The notes under the pieces are model-generated. The model had not been told where the DNA came from, did not search any database, and saw only the letters and a program-made list of their open reading frames with translations. Of a stretch of DNA of 64,000 nucleotides, positions 1 through 10,843 are shown piece by piece (within the stretch, counting starts at the first letter, position 1; every line of letters begins with the position of its first letter). Both the position numbers and the translations under genes were made by a program. The DNA comes from Loxodes magnus (Eukaryota; Ciliophora; Karyorelictea; Loxodida; Loxodidae), in NCBI GenBank assembly GCA_946699065.1, contig CAMPDV010000219.1:1-64000 (forward strand), read 5' to 3'.

Positions 1-1059
1 TCTATTAGTACCTAGTTATTACGAGAAATATTACCTATTAGTACCTAGTTGTTACGAGTAGTAGTACCTATTTGAACATAGTCGTACCTAGTCGTACCTA
101 ATATAAACTAGTCGTACCTAATGGTACCTAGTTATAGAGAGAAAAAGTACCCATTATTACCTAGTCATAACGAGAAATAGTACCTAATAGTACCTAGTAG
201 TAGTACCTAGTTGAAACTTAGTCGTACCAAGTTGTACCGAGAAGTTGTACCTAGTAGAACCAAGTCGTACCTATTAGTACCTAGTTACAAAGAGAAATAT
301 TACCTATTAGTACCTAGTAGTAGTATTTATTTGAACCGTGTCGTACCTAGTTGTACCTAGTCGTACCTAGTCGTACCTAGTCGTACCTAGTTGTACCGAG
401 AAGTTTTACCTAGTAGAACTTAGTCGTACCTAGTTGTACCAAGAAGTTGTACCTAATAGTACATAGTCGTACCTATTAGTACCTAGTTATAACGAGAAAT
501 AGTACTTATTAATACCGTATTCGTACCGAGTAATAGTACCTAGTAGAACTTAGTCGTACCTATTAGTACCTATTTACAAAGAGAAATATTACCTATTAGT
601 ACCTAGTTGTTACGAGTAGTAGTACCTATTTGAACATAGTCGTACCTAGTCGTACCTAATATAAACTAGTCGTACCTAATGGTACCTAGTTATAGAGAGA
701 AAAAGTACCCATTATTACCTAGTCATAACGAGAAATAGTACCTAAACGTACCTAGTAGTAGTACCTAGTTGAACTTAGTCGTACCAAGTTGTACCGAGAA
801 GTTGTACCTAGTAGAACCGAGTCGTACCTATTAGTACCTAGTTACAAAGAGAAATATTACCTATTAGTACCTAGTAGTAGTATTTATTTAAACCGTGTCG
901 TACCTAGTCGTACCTAGTCGTACCTATTCGTACCTAGTTGTACCTAGTTGTACCGAGAAGTTTTACCTAGTAGAACTTAGTCGTACCTAGTTGTACCGAG
1001 TAGCAACATAGTCATATATATTAGTACCTAGTTATTACGAGAAATATTACCTATTAGTA

Positions 1060-1075
1060 ACTCGTTGTTACGAGT
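1060..1075. other. Perfect 6-bp hairpin variant (first of about 37)
   Basis: Stem ACTCGT (1060-1065), loop TGTT, stem ACGAGT (1070-1075). The ordinary form at this unit position reads ACCTAGT before TGTTACGAGT and has no such stem. Other copies start near 2385, 5580, 8231, 9529, 10,788, 13,569, 16,352, 18,870, 27,846, 28,301, 30,049, 31,696, 40,829, 45,959, 50,688, 60,805, 61,807, 62,525 and 63,559. One copy (53,336-53,351) has a mismatch in the right arm. Confidence 0.85.
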
Positions 1076-1400
1076 AGTAGTACCTATTTGAACATAGTCG
1101 TACCTAGTCGTACCTAATATAAACTAGTCGTACCTAATGGTACCTAGTTATAGCGAGAAAAAGTACCCATTATTACCTAGTCATAACGAGAAATAGTACC
1201 TAATAGTACCTAGTAGTACCTAGTTGAACTTAGTCGTACCAAGTTGTACCGAGAAGTTTTACCTAGTAGAACCTAGTCGTACCTATTAGTACCTAGTTAT
1301 AAAGAGAAATATTACCTATTAGTACCTAGTAGTAGTATTATTTGAACCGTGTCGTACCTAGTCGTACCTAGTCGTACCTAGTCGTACCTATTCGTACCTA

Positions 1401-1486
1401 GTTGTACCGAGAAGTTTTACCTAGTAGAACTTAGTCGTACCTAGTTGTACGAGAAGTTTTACCTAGTAGAACTTAGTCGTACCTAG
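1401..1486. repeat. 43-bp local tandem duplication
   Basis: The stretch from GTTGTACCGAG through TTAGTCGTACCTA (10- and 13-bp units, 43 bp in total) is present twice, at 1401 and 1444. The second copy has lost one C (TGTACGAG). The matching place in copy 2 (5923 and 5966) has both copies intact, while copy 3 (near 8575) lacks the 43-bp duplication and has one extra decamer instead. This explains the 496/498 versus 465 bp unit lengths. Confidence 0.85.
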
Positions 1487-2115
1487 TTGTACCGAGTAGC
1501 AACATAGTCGTATATATTAGTACCTAGTTATTACGAGAAATATTACCTATTAGTACCTAGTTGTTACGAGTAGTAGTACCTATTTGAACATAGTCGTACC
1601 TAGTCGTACCTAATATAAACTAGTCGTACCTAATAGTACCTAGTTATAGCGAGAAAAAGTACCCATTATTACCTAGTCATAACGAGTTATAGTACCTAAT
1701 AGTACCTAGTAGTAGTACCTAGTTGAACTTAGTCGTACCAAGTTGTACCGAGAAGTTGTACCTAGTAGAACCAAGTCGTACCTATTAGTACCTAGTTACA
1801 AAGAGAAATATTACCTATTAGTACCTAGTAGTAGTATTTATTTGAACCGTGTCGTACCTAGTCGTACCTAGTCGTACCTAGTCGTACCTATTCGTACCTA
1901 GATGTACCGAGAAGTTTTACCTGGTAGAACTTAGTCGTACCTAGTTGTACCAAGAAGTTTTGCCTAATAGTACGTTGTAGTGTCTATTAGTACCTAGTTA
2001 AAACAAGAAATAGTACTTATTAATACCTATTCGTACCGAGTAATAGTACCTAGTAGAACTTAGTCGTACCTAGTTGTATCTAGTAGAACCTAGTCGTACC
2101 TATTAGTACCTAGTT

Positions 2116-3160
2116 GAAAACGAGAAATATTACCTATTAGTACCTAGTTATAACGAGTAGTAGTACCTAATTGAACCTAGTCGTACCTAGTTGTACCAAG
2201 AAGTTGTACCTAATAGTACATAGTCGTACCTATTAGTACCTAGTTATAACGAGAAATAGTACTTATTAATACCTATTCGTACCGAGTAATAGTACCTAGT
2301 AGAACTTAGTCGTACCTAGTTGTACCGAGTAGCAACATAGTCGTATATATTAGTACCTAGTTATTACGAGAAATATTACCTATTAGTAACTCGTTGTTAC
2401 GAGTAGTAGTACCTATTTGAACATAGTCGTACCTAGTCGTACCTAATATAAACTAGTCGTACCTAATGGTACCTAGTTATAGAGAGAAAAAGTACCCATT
2501 ATTACCTAGTCATAACGAGAAATAGTACCTAATAGTACCTAGTAGTAGTACCTAGTTGAACTTAGTCGTACCAAGTTGTACCGAGAAGTTTTACCTAGTA
2601 GAACCTAGTCGTACCTATTAGTACCTAGTTACAAAGAGAATATTACCTATTAGTACCTAGTAGTATTTATTTGAACCGTGTCGTACCTAGTCGTACCTAG
2701 TCGTACCTAGTCGTACCTATTCGTACCTAGTTGTACCGAGAAGTTTTACCTAGTAGAACTTAGTCGTACCTAGTTGTACCGAGTAGCAACATAGTCATAT
2801 ATATTAGTACCTAGTTATTACGAGAAATATTACCTATTAGTACCTAGTTGTTACGAGTAGTAGTACCTATTTGAACATAGTCGTACCTAGTCGTACCTAA
2901 TATAAACTAGTCGTACCTAAAGTACCTAGTTATAGCGAGAAAAAGTACCTATTATTACCTAGTCATAACGAGAAATAGTACCTAATAGTACCTAGTAGTA
3001 GTACCTAGTTGAACTTAGTCGTACCAAGTTGTACTGAGAAGTTGTACCTAGTAGAACCAAGTCGTACCTATTAGTACCTAGTTACAAAGAGAAATATTAC
3101 CTATTAGTACCTAGTAGTAGTATTTATTTGAACCGTGTCGTACCTAGTCGTACCTAGTCG
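2116..3160. repeat. Extension shared by triplicated copies 1 and 3 (first occurrence)
   Basis: Beyond 2115 the sequence continues to match the region after 9258 at an offset of about 7141-7142, through landmarks 2446 and 2900, including TGTACTGAGAAG at about 3030 (10177 in the partner). Copy 2 instead switches to TTATTACGAG. The match fades around the decamer run near 3150, where this copy has two and the partner three GTACCTAGTC units after GAACCGTG. The 2900 unit has CCTAAAGTACC where others have CCTAATAGTACC, a 2-bp loss. Confidence 0.8.
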
Positions 3161-4418
3161 TACCTATTCGTACCTAGTTGTACCGAGAAGTTTTACCTAG
3201 TAGAACTTAGTCGTACCTAGTTGTACCAAGAAGTTGTACCTAATAGTACGTTGTAAGTGTCTATTAGTACCAAGTCATAACAAGAAATAGTACTTATTAA
3301 TACTATTCGTACCGAGTAATAGTACCTAGTAGAACTTAGTCGTACCTAGTTGTACCGAGTAGCAACATAGTCATATATATTAGTACCTAGTTATTACGAG
3401 AAATATTACCTATTAGTACCTAGTTGTTACGAGTAGTAGTACCTATTTGAACATAGTCGTACCTAGTCGTACCTAATATAAACTAGTCGTACCTAATAGT
3501 ACCTAGTTATAGCGAGAAAAAGTACCCATTATTACCTAGTCATAACGAGAAATAGTACCTAATAGTACCTAGTAGTAGTACCTAGTTGAACTTAGTCGTA
3601 CCAAGTTGTACTGAGAAGTTGTACCTAGTAGAACCAAGTCGTACCTATTAGTACCTAGTTACAAAGAGAAATATTACCTATTAGTACCTAGTAGTAGTAT
3701 TTATTTGAACCGTGTCGTACCTAGTCGTACCTAGTCGTACCTAGTCGTACCTATTCGTACCTAGTTGTACCGAGAAGTTTTACCTAGTAGAACTTAGTCG
3801 TACCTAGTTGTACCAAGAAGTTGTACCTAATAGTACGTTGTAGTGTCTATTAGTCAAGTCATAACAAGAAATAGTACTTATTAATACCTATTCGTACCGA
3901 GTAATAGTACCTAGTAGAACTTAGTCGTACCTAGTTGTATCTAGTAGAACCTAGTCGTATATATTAGTACCTAGTTATTACGAGAAATATTACCTATTAG
4001 TACCTAGTTGTTACGAGTAGTAGTACCTATTTGAACATAGTCCGTACCTAGTCGTACCTAATATAAACTAGTCGTACCTAATGGTACCTAGTTATAGAGA
4101 GAAAAAGTACCCATTATTACCTAGTCATAACGAGAAATAGTACCTAAACGTACCTAGTAGTAGTACCTAGTTGAACTTAGTCGTACCAAGTTGTACCGAG
4201 AAGTTGTACCTAGTAGAACCGAGTCGTACCTATTAGTACCTAGTTACAAAGAGAAATATTACCTATTAGTACCTAGTAGTAGTATTTATTTGAACCGTGT
4301 CGTACCTAGTCGTACCTAGTCGTACCTATTCGTACCTAGTTGTACCTAGTTGTACCGAGAAGTTTTACCTAGTAGAACTTAGTCGTACCTAGTTGTACCT
4401 AGTAGAACTTAGTCGTAC
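3161..4418. repeat. Two ~580-bp satellite units between the triplicated segments
   Basis: Landmarks at 3476 and 4061 are spaced 576 and 585 bp. Both preceding stretches contain the GTACGTTGTAG element followed by CATAACAAG, as in the 586-bp units of region 2. Small private changes are an extra A in GTTGTAAGTGTC near 3248, a 10-bp shortening near 3855 (TATTAGTCAAG) and an extra C in ATAGTCCGTACC near 4040. Confidence 0.8.
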
Positions 4419-4700
4419 CTATTAGTACCTAGTTATTACGAGAAATATTACCTATTAGTACCTAGTTGTTACGAGTAGTAGTACCTATTTGAACATAGTC
4501 GTACCTAGTCGTACCTAATATAAACTAGTCGTACCTAATGGTACCTAGTTATAGAGAGAAAAAGTACCCATTATTACCTAGTCATAACGAGAAATAGTAC
4601 CTAATAGTACCTAGTAGTAGTACCTAGTTGAACTTAGTCGTACCAAGTTGTACCGAGAAGTTGTACCTAGTAGAACCAAGTCGTACCTATTAGTACCTAG

Positions 4701-4912
4701 TTACAAAGAGAAATATTACCTATTAGTACCTAGTAGTAGTATTTATTTGAACCGTGTCGTACCTAGTTGTACCTAGTCGTACCTAGTCGTACCTATTAGT
4801 ACCTAGTTACAAAGAGAAATATTACCTATTAGTACCTAGTAGTAGTATTTATTTGAACCGTGTCGTACCTAGTTGTACCTAGTCGTACCTAGTCGTACCT
4901 AGTCGTACCTAG
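4701..4912. repeat. 106-bp local tandem duplication
   Basis: The stretch starting at TTACAAAGAG (4701) and including GTATTTATTTGAACCGTG is repeated starting at 4807, a 106-bp step (eight 10-bp plus two 13-bp units). It accounts for the 662-bp landmark spacing 4518-5180, against about 556-566 bp in the equivalent places (101-659 and 7266-7832). Confidence 0.88.
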
Positions 4913-5922
4913 TTGTACCGAGAAGTTTTACCTAGTAGAACTTAGTCGTACCTAGTTGTACCAAGAAGTTGTACCTAATAGTACATAGTCGTACCTATTA
5001 GTACCTAGTTATAACGAGAAATAGTACTTATTAATACCTATTCGTACCGAGTAATAGTACCTAGTAGAACTTAGTCGTACCTATTAGTACCTATTTACAA
5101 AGAGAAATATTACCTATTAGTACCTAGTTGTTACGAGTAGTAGTACCTATTTGAACATAGTCGTACCTAGTCGTACCTAATATAAACTAGTCGTACCTAA
5201 TGGTACCTAGTTATAGAGAGAAAAAGTACCCATTATTACCTAGTCATAACGAGAAATAGTACCTAAACGTACCTAGTAGTAGTACCTAGTTGAACTTAGT
5301 CGTACCAAGTTGTACCGAGAAGTTGTACCTAGTAGAACCGAGTCGTACCTATTAGTACCTAGTTACAAAGAGAAATATTACCTATTAGTACCTAGTAGTA
5401 GTATTTATTTAAACCGTGTCGTACCTAGTCGTACCTAGTCGTACCTATTCGTACCTAGTTGTACCTAGTTGTACCGAGAAGTTTTACCTAGTAGAACTTA
5501 GTCGTACCTAGTTGTACCGAGTAGCAACATAGTCATATATATTAGTACCTAGTTATTACGAGAAATATTACCTATTAGTAACTCGTTGTTACGAGTAGTA
5601 GTACCTATTTGAACATAGTCGTACCTAGTCGTACCTAATATAAACTAGTCGTACCTAATGGTACCTAGTTATAGCGAGAAAAAGTACCCATTATTACCTA
5701 GTCATAACGAGAAATAGTACCTAATAGTACCTAGTAGTACCTAGTTGAACTTAGTCGTACCAAGTTGTACCGAGAAGTTTTACCTAGTAGAACCTAGTCG
5801 TACCTATTAGTACCTAGTTATAAAGAGAAATATTACCTATTAGTACCTAGTAGTAGTATTTATTTGAACCGTGTCGTACCTAGTCGTACCTAGTCGTACC
5901 TAGTCGTACCTATTCGTACCTA

Positions 5923-6008
5923 GTTGTACCGAGAAGTTTTACCTAGTAGAACTTAGTCGTACCTAGTTGTACCGAGAAGTTTTACCTAGTAGAACTTAGT
6001 CGTACCTA
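5923..6008. repeat. 43-bp local tandem duplication (intact pair)
   Basis: Two adjacent copies of the 43-bp GTTGTACCGAG...CGTACCTA block, starting at 5923 and 5966. They are the counterpart of 1401-1486 but without the single-base deletion there. Confidence 0.85.
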
Positions 6009-6638
6009 GTTGTACCGAGTAGCAACATAGTCGTATATATTAGTACCTAGTTATTACGAGAAATATTACCTATTAGTACCTAGTTGTTACGAGTAGTAGT
6101 ACCTATTTGAACATAGTCGTACCTAGTCGTACCTAATATAAACTAGTCGTACCTAATGGTACCTAGTTATAGAGAGAAAAAGTACCCATTATTACCTAGT
6201 CATAACGAGAAATAGTACCTAATAGTACCTAGTAGTAGTACCTAGTTGAACTTAGTCGTACCAAGTTGTACCGAGAAGTTGTACCTAGTAGAACCAAGTC
6301 GTACCTATTAGTACCTAGTTACAAAGAGAAATATTACCTATTAGTACCTAGTAGTAGTATTTATTTGAACCGTGTCGTACCTAGTCGTACCTAGTCGTAC
6401 CTAGTCGTACCTATTCGTACCTAGATGTACCGAGAAGTTTTACCTGGTAGAACTTAGTCGTACCTAGTTGTACCAAGAAGTTTTGCCTAATAGTACGTTG
6501 TAGTGTCTATTAGTACCTAGTTAAAACAAGAAATAGTACTTATTAATACCTATTCGTACCGAGTAATAGTACCTAGTAGAACTTAGTCGTACCTAGTTGT
6601 ATCTAGTAGAACCTAGTCGTACCTATTAGTACCTAGTT

Positions 6639-7167
6639 ATTACGAGAAATATTACCTATTAGTACCTAGTTGTTACGAGTAGTAGTACCTATTTGAACAT
6701 AGTCGTACCTAGTCGTACCTAATATAAACTAGTCGTACCTAATGGTACCTAGTTATAGAGAGAAAAAGTACCCATTATTACCTAGTCATAACGAGAAATA
6801 GTACCTAATAGTACCTAGTAGTAGTACCTAGTTGAACTTAGTCGTACCAAGTTGTACCGAGAAGTTGTACCTAGTAGAACCAAGTCGTACCTATTAGTAC
6901 CTAGTTACAAAGAGAAATATTACCTATTAGTACCTAGTAGTAGTATTTATTTGAACCGTGTCGTACCTAGTCGTACCTAGTCGTACCTATTCGTACCTAG
7001 TTGTACCGAGAAGTTTTACCTAGTAGAACTTAGTCGTACCTAGTTGTACCAAGAAGTTGTACCTAATAGTACATAGTCGTACCTATTAGTACCTATTCGT
7101 ACCGAGTAATAGTACCTAGTAGAACTTAGTCGTACCTAGTTGTACCTAGTAGCAACATAGTCATATA
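6639..7167. repeat. Satellite linker between triplicated copies 2 and 3
   Basis: About 530 bp of ordinary units around landmark 6722 (spacings 586 and 544). Near 7084-7100 a 33-bp GTACCTAGTTATAACGAG-type module is missing compared with the equivalent place at 5000-5040, so CCTATTAGTACC runs straight into CCTATTCGTACCGAG. Confidence 0.75.
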
Positions 7168-9258
7168 TATTAGTACCTAGTTATTACGAGAAATATTACC
7201 TATTAGTACCTAGTTGTTACGAGTAGTAGTACCTATTTGAACATAGTCGTACCTAGTCGTACCTAATATAAACTAGTCGTACCTAATGGTACCTAGTTAT
7301 AGAGAGAAAAAGTACCCATTATTACCTAGTCATAACGAGAAATAGTACCTAAACGTACCTAGTAGTAGTACCTAGTTGAACTTAGTCGTACCAAGTTGTA
7401 CCGAGAAGTTGTACCTAGTAGAACCAAGTCGTACCTATTAGTACCTAGTTACAAAGAGAAATATTACCTATTAGTACCTAGTAGTAGTATTTATTTGAAC
7501 CGTGTCGTACCTAGTTGTACCTAGTCGTACCTAGTCGTACCTAGTCGTACCTAGTCGTACCTAGTTGTACCGAGAAGTTTTACCTAGTAGAACTTAGTCG
7601 TACCTAGTTGTACCAAGAAGTTGTACCTAATAGTACATAGTCGTACCTATTAGTACCTAGTTATAACGAGAAATAGTACTTATTAATACCTATTCGTACC
7701 GAGTAATAGTACCTAGTAGAACTTAGTCGTACCTATTAGTACCTATTTACAAAGAGAAATATTACCTATTAGTACCTAGTTGTTACGAGTAGTAGTACCT
7801 ATTTGAACATAGTCGTACCTAGTCGTACCTAATATAAACTAGTCGTACCTAATGGTACCTAGTTATAGAGAGAAAAAGTACCCATTATTACCTAGTCATA
7901 ACGAGAAATAGTACCTAAACGTACCTAGTAGTAGTACCTAGTTGAACTTAGTCGTACCAAGTTGTACCGAGAAGTTGTACCTAGTAGAACCGAGTCGTAC
8001 CTATTAGTACCTAGTTACAAAGAGAAATATTACCTATTAGTACCTAGTAGTAGTATTTATTTAAACCGTGTCGTACCTAGTCGTACCTAGTCGTACCTAT
8101 TCGTACCTAGTTGTACCTAGTTGTACCGAGAAGTTTTACCTAGTAGAACTTAGTCGTACCTAGTTGTACCGAGTAGCAACATAGTCATATATATTAGTAC
8201 CTAGTTATTACGAGAAATATTACCTATTAGTAACTCGTTGTTACGAGTAGTAGTACCTATTTGAACATAGTCGTACCTAGTCGTACCTAATATAAACTAG
8301 TCGTACCTAATGGTACCTAGTTATAGCGAGAAAAAGTACCCATTATTACCTAGTCATAACGAGAAATAGTACCTAATAGTACCTAGTAGTACCTAGTTGA
8401 ACTTAGTCGTACCAAGTTGTACCGAGAAGTTTTACCTAGTAGAACCTAGTCGTACCTATTAGTACCTAGTTATAAAGAGAAATATTACCTATTAGTACCT
8501 AGTAGTAGTATTTATTTGAACCGTGTCGTACCTAGTCGTACCTAGTCGTACCTAGTCGTACCTATTCGTACCTAGTTGTACCTAGTTGTACCGAGAAGTT
8601 TTACCTAGTAGAACTTAGTCGTACCTAGTTGTACCGAGTAGCAACATAGTCGTATATATTAGTACCTAGTTATTACGAGAAATATTACCTATTAGTACCT
8701 AGTTGTTACGAGTAGTAGTACCTATTTGAACATAGTCGTACCTAGTCGTACCTAATATAAACTAGTCGTACCTAATAGTACCTAGTTATAGCGAGAAAAA
8801 GTACCCATTATTACCTAGTCATAACGAGAAATAGTACCTAATAGTACCTAGTAGTAGTACCTAGTTGAACTTAGTCGTACCAAGTTGTACCGAGAAGTTG
8901 TACCTAGTAGAACCAAGTCGTACCTATTAGTACCTAGTTACAAAGAGAAATATTACCTATTAGTACCTAGTAGTAGTATTTATTTGAACCGTGTCGTACC
9001 TAGTCGTACCTAGTCGTACCTAGTCGTACCTATTCGTACCTAGATGTACCGAGAAGTTTTACCTGGTAGAACTTAGTCGTACCTAGTTGTACCAAGAAGT
9101 TTTGCCTAATAGTACGTTGTAGTGTCTATTAGTACCTAGTTAAAACAAGAAATAGTACTTATTAATACCTATTCGTACCGAGTAATAGTACCTAGTAGAA
9201 CTTAGTCGTACCTAGTTGTATCTAGTAGAACCTAGTCGTACCTATTAGTACCTAGTTG
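7168..9258. repeat. Triplicated segment, copy 3 (~2.1 kb)
   Basis: Third copy of the 2-2115 segment (landmarks 7266, 7832, 8290, 8755). It carries TAAACGTACC in the units near 7350 and 7915, a variant it shares only partly with copies 1 and 2. It lacks the 43-bp double, but a GTACCTAGTT decamer is doubled near 8573-8592. Confidence 0.85.
7507..7566. repeat. Run of six undegenerated decamers
   Basis: Six consecutive units GTACCTAGTT, four GTACCTAGTC and GTACCTAGTT, all exactly 10 bp, followed by the 13-bp unit GTACCGAGAAGTT. This is among the longest pure-decamer runs. Most equivalent places hold two to four GTACCTAGTC units after GAACCGTGTC, so this is the most length-variable spot of the unit. 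A similar expanded run (four GTACCTAGTC units) is at about 34,555-34,605. Confidence 0.88.
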
Positions 9259-10310
9259 AAACGAGAAATATTACCTATTAGTACCTAGTTATAACGAGTA
9301 GTAGTACCTAATTGAACCTAGTCGTACCTAGTTGTACCAAGAAGTTGTACCTAATAGTACATAGTCGTACCTATTAGTACCTAGTTATAACGAGAAATAG
9401 TACTTATTAATACCTATTCGTACCGAGTAATAGTACCTAGTAGAACTTAGTCGTACCTAGTTGTACCGAGTAGCAACATAGTCGTATATATTAGTACCTA
9501 GTTATTACGAGAAATATTACCTATTAGTAACTCGTTGTTACGAGTAGTAGTACCTATTTGAACATAGTCGTACCTAGTCGTACCTAATATAAACTAGTCG
9601 TACCTAATGGTACCTAGTTATAGAGAGAAAAAGTACCCATTATTACCTAGTCATAACGAGAAATAGTACCTAATAGTACCTAGTAGTAGTACCTAGTTGA
9701 ACTTAGTCGTACCAAGTTGTACCGAGAAGTTTTACCTAGTAGAACCTAGTCGTACCTATTAGTACCTAGTTACAAAGAGAAATATTACCTATTAGTACCT
9801 AGTAGTATTTATTTGAACCGTGTCGTACCTAGTCGTACCTAGTCGTACCTAGTCGTACCTATTCGTACCTAGTTGTACCGAGAAGTTTTACCTAGTAGAA
9901 CTTAGTCGTACCTAGTTGTACCGAGTAGCAACATAGTCATATATATTAGTACCTAGTTATTACGAGAAATATTACCTATTAGTACCTAGTTGTTACGAGT
10001 AGTAGTACCTATTTGAACATAGTCGTACCTAGTCGTACCTAATATAAACTAGTCGTACCTAATAGTACCTAGTTATAGCGAGAAAAAGTACCCATTATTA
10101 CCTAGTCATAACGAGAAATAGTACCTAATAGTACCTAGTAGTAGTACCTAGTTGAACTTAGTCGTACCAAGTTGTACTGAGAAGTTGTACCTAGTAGAAC
10201 CAAGTCGTACCTATTAGTACCTAGTTACAAAGAGAAATATTACCTATTAGTACCTAGTAGTAGTATTTATTTGAACCGTGTCGTACCTAGTCGTACCTAG
10301 TCGTACCTAG
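9259..10310. repeat. Extension shared by triplicated copies 1 and 3 (second occurrence)
   Basis: Partner of 2116-3160, with landmarks 9587 and 10042. It contains TTGAAACGAG, GTTATAACGAGTAG, an AACTCGTTGTTACGAG hairpin variant near 9529 and TGTACTGAG near 10177, in the same order as the partner. Its right end merges into the GATGTACCGAG and TTGCCTAATAG elements that begin region 2. Confidence 0.8.
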
Positions 10311-10843
10311 TCGTACCTATTCGTACCTAGATGTACCGAGAAGTTTTACCTAGTAGAACTTAGTCGTACCTAGTTGTACCAAGAAGTTTTGCCTAATAGT
10401 ACGTTGTAGTGTCTATTAGTACCTAGTTAAAACAAGAAATAGTACTTATTAATACCTATTCGTACCGAGTAATAGTACCTAGTAGAACTTAGTCGTACCT
10501 ATTAGTACCTAGTTGAAACGAGAAATATTACCTATTAGTACCTAGTTATAACGAGTAGTAGTACCTAATTGAACCTAGTCGTACCTAGTTGTACCAAGAA
10601 GTTGTACCTAATAGTACATAGTCGTACCTATTAGTACCTAGTTATAACGAGAAATAGTACTTATTAATACCTATTCGTACCGAGTAATAGTACCTAGTAG
10701 AACTTAGTCGTACCTAGTTGTACCGAGTAGCAACATAGTCGTATATATTAGTACCTAGTTATTACGAGAAATATTACCTATTAGTAACTCGTTGTTACGA
10801 GTAGTAGTACCTATTTGAACATAGTCGTACCTAGTCGTACCTA

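Larger units (their letters stand above)
2..2115. repeat. Triplicated segment, copy 1 (~2.1 kb)
   Basis: Aligns with 4419-6638 (offset 4417 at the start, 4521-4523 later) and with 7168-9258 (offset 7165-7173, then 7142). All three contain the same order of landmark units and end in TTGCCTAATAGTACG, then TAAAACAAG, then TGTATCTAGTAGAACC. Copy 1 differs by small indels: GAAACTTAG instead of GAACTTAG near 214, AGTAGTATTATTTG (2 bp short) near 1338, and TGTACGAG (one C lost) at 1446. The left edge may be set by the window start. Confidence 0.85.
4419..6638. repeat. Triplicated segment, copy 2 (~2.2 kb)
   Basis: Second copy of the segment at 2-2115. It is about 106 bp longer because of the local tandem duplication at 4701-4912. 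It keeps the 43-bp double at 5923-6008 and the TTGCCTAATAGTACG and TGTATCTAGTAGAACC elements at its right end. After 6638 it runs into TTATTACGAG instead of TTGAAACGAG, so the right boundary against copies 1 and 3 is sharp to a few bases. Confidence 0.85.
1..10310. repeat. Region 1: irregular array with a triplicated ~2.1 kb segment
   Basis: The landmark ATAAACTAGT (first base of ATATAAACTAG) lies at 101, 659, 1117, 1613, 2446, 2900, 3476, 4061, 4518, 5180, 5638, 6136, 6722, 7266, 7832, 8290, 8755, 9587 and 10042. Spacings run from 454 to 833 bp without one constant period. The series 458-496-833-454 near the start recurs as 458-465-832-455 near 8-10 kb, and 458-498 recurs at 5.2-6.1 kb, which reveals large internal duplications. 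Most landmark units carry AATGGTACC (a GGTACC site) and TATAGAGAG, whereas the 1613, 3476, 8755 and 10042 units carry AATAGTACC and TATAGCGAG. Confidence 0.85.
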
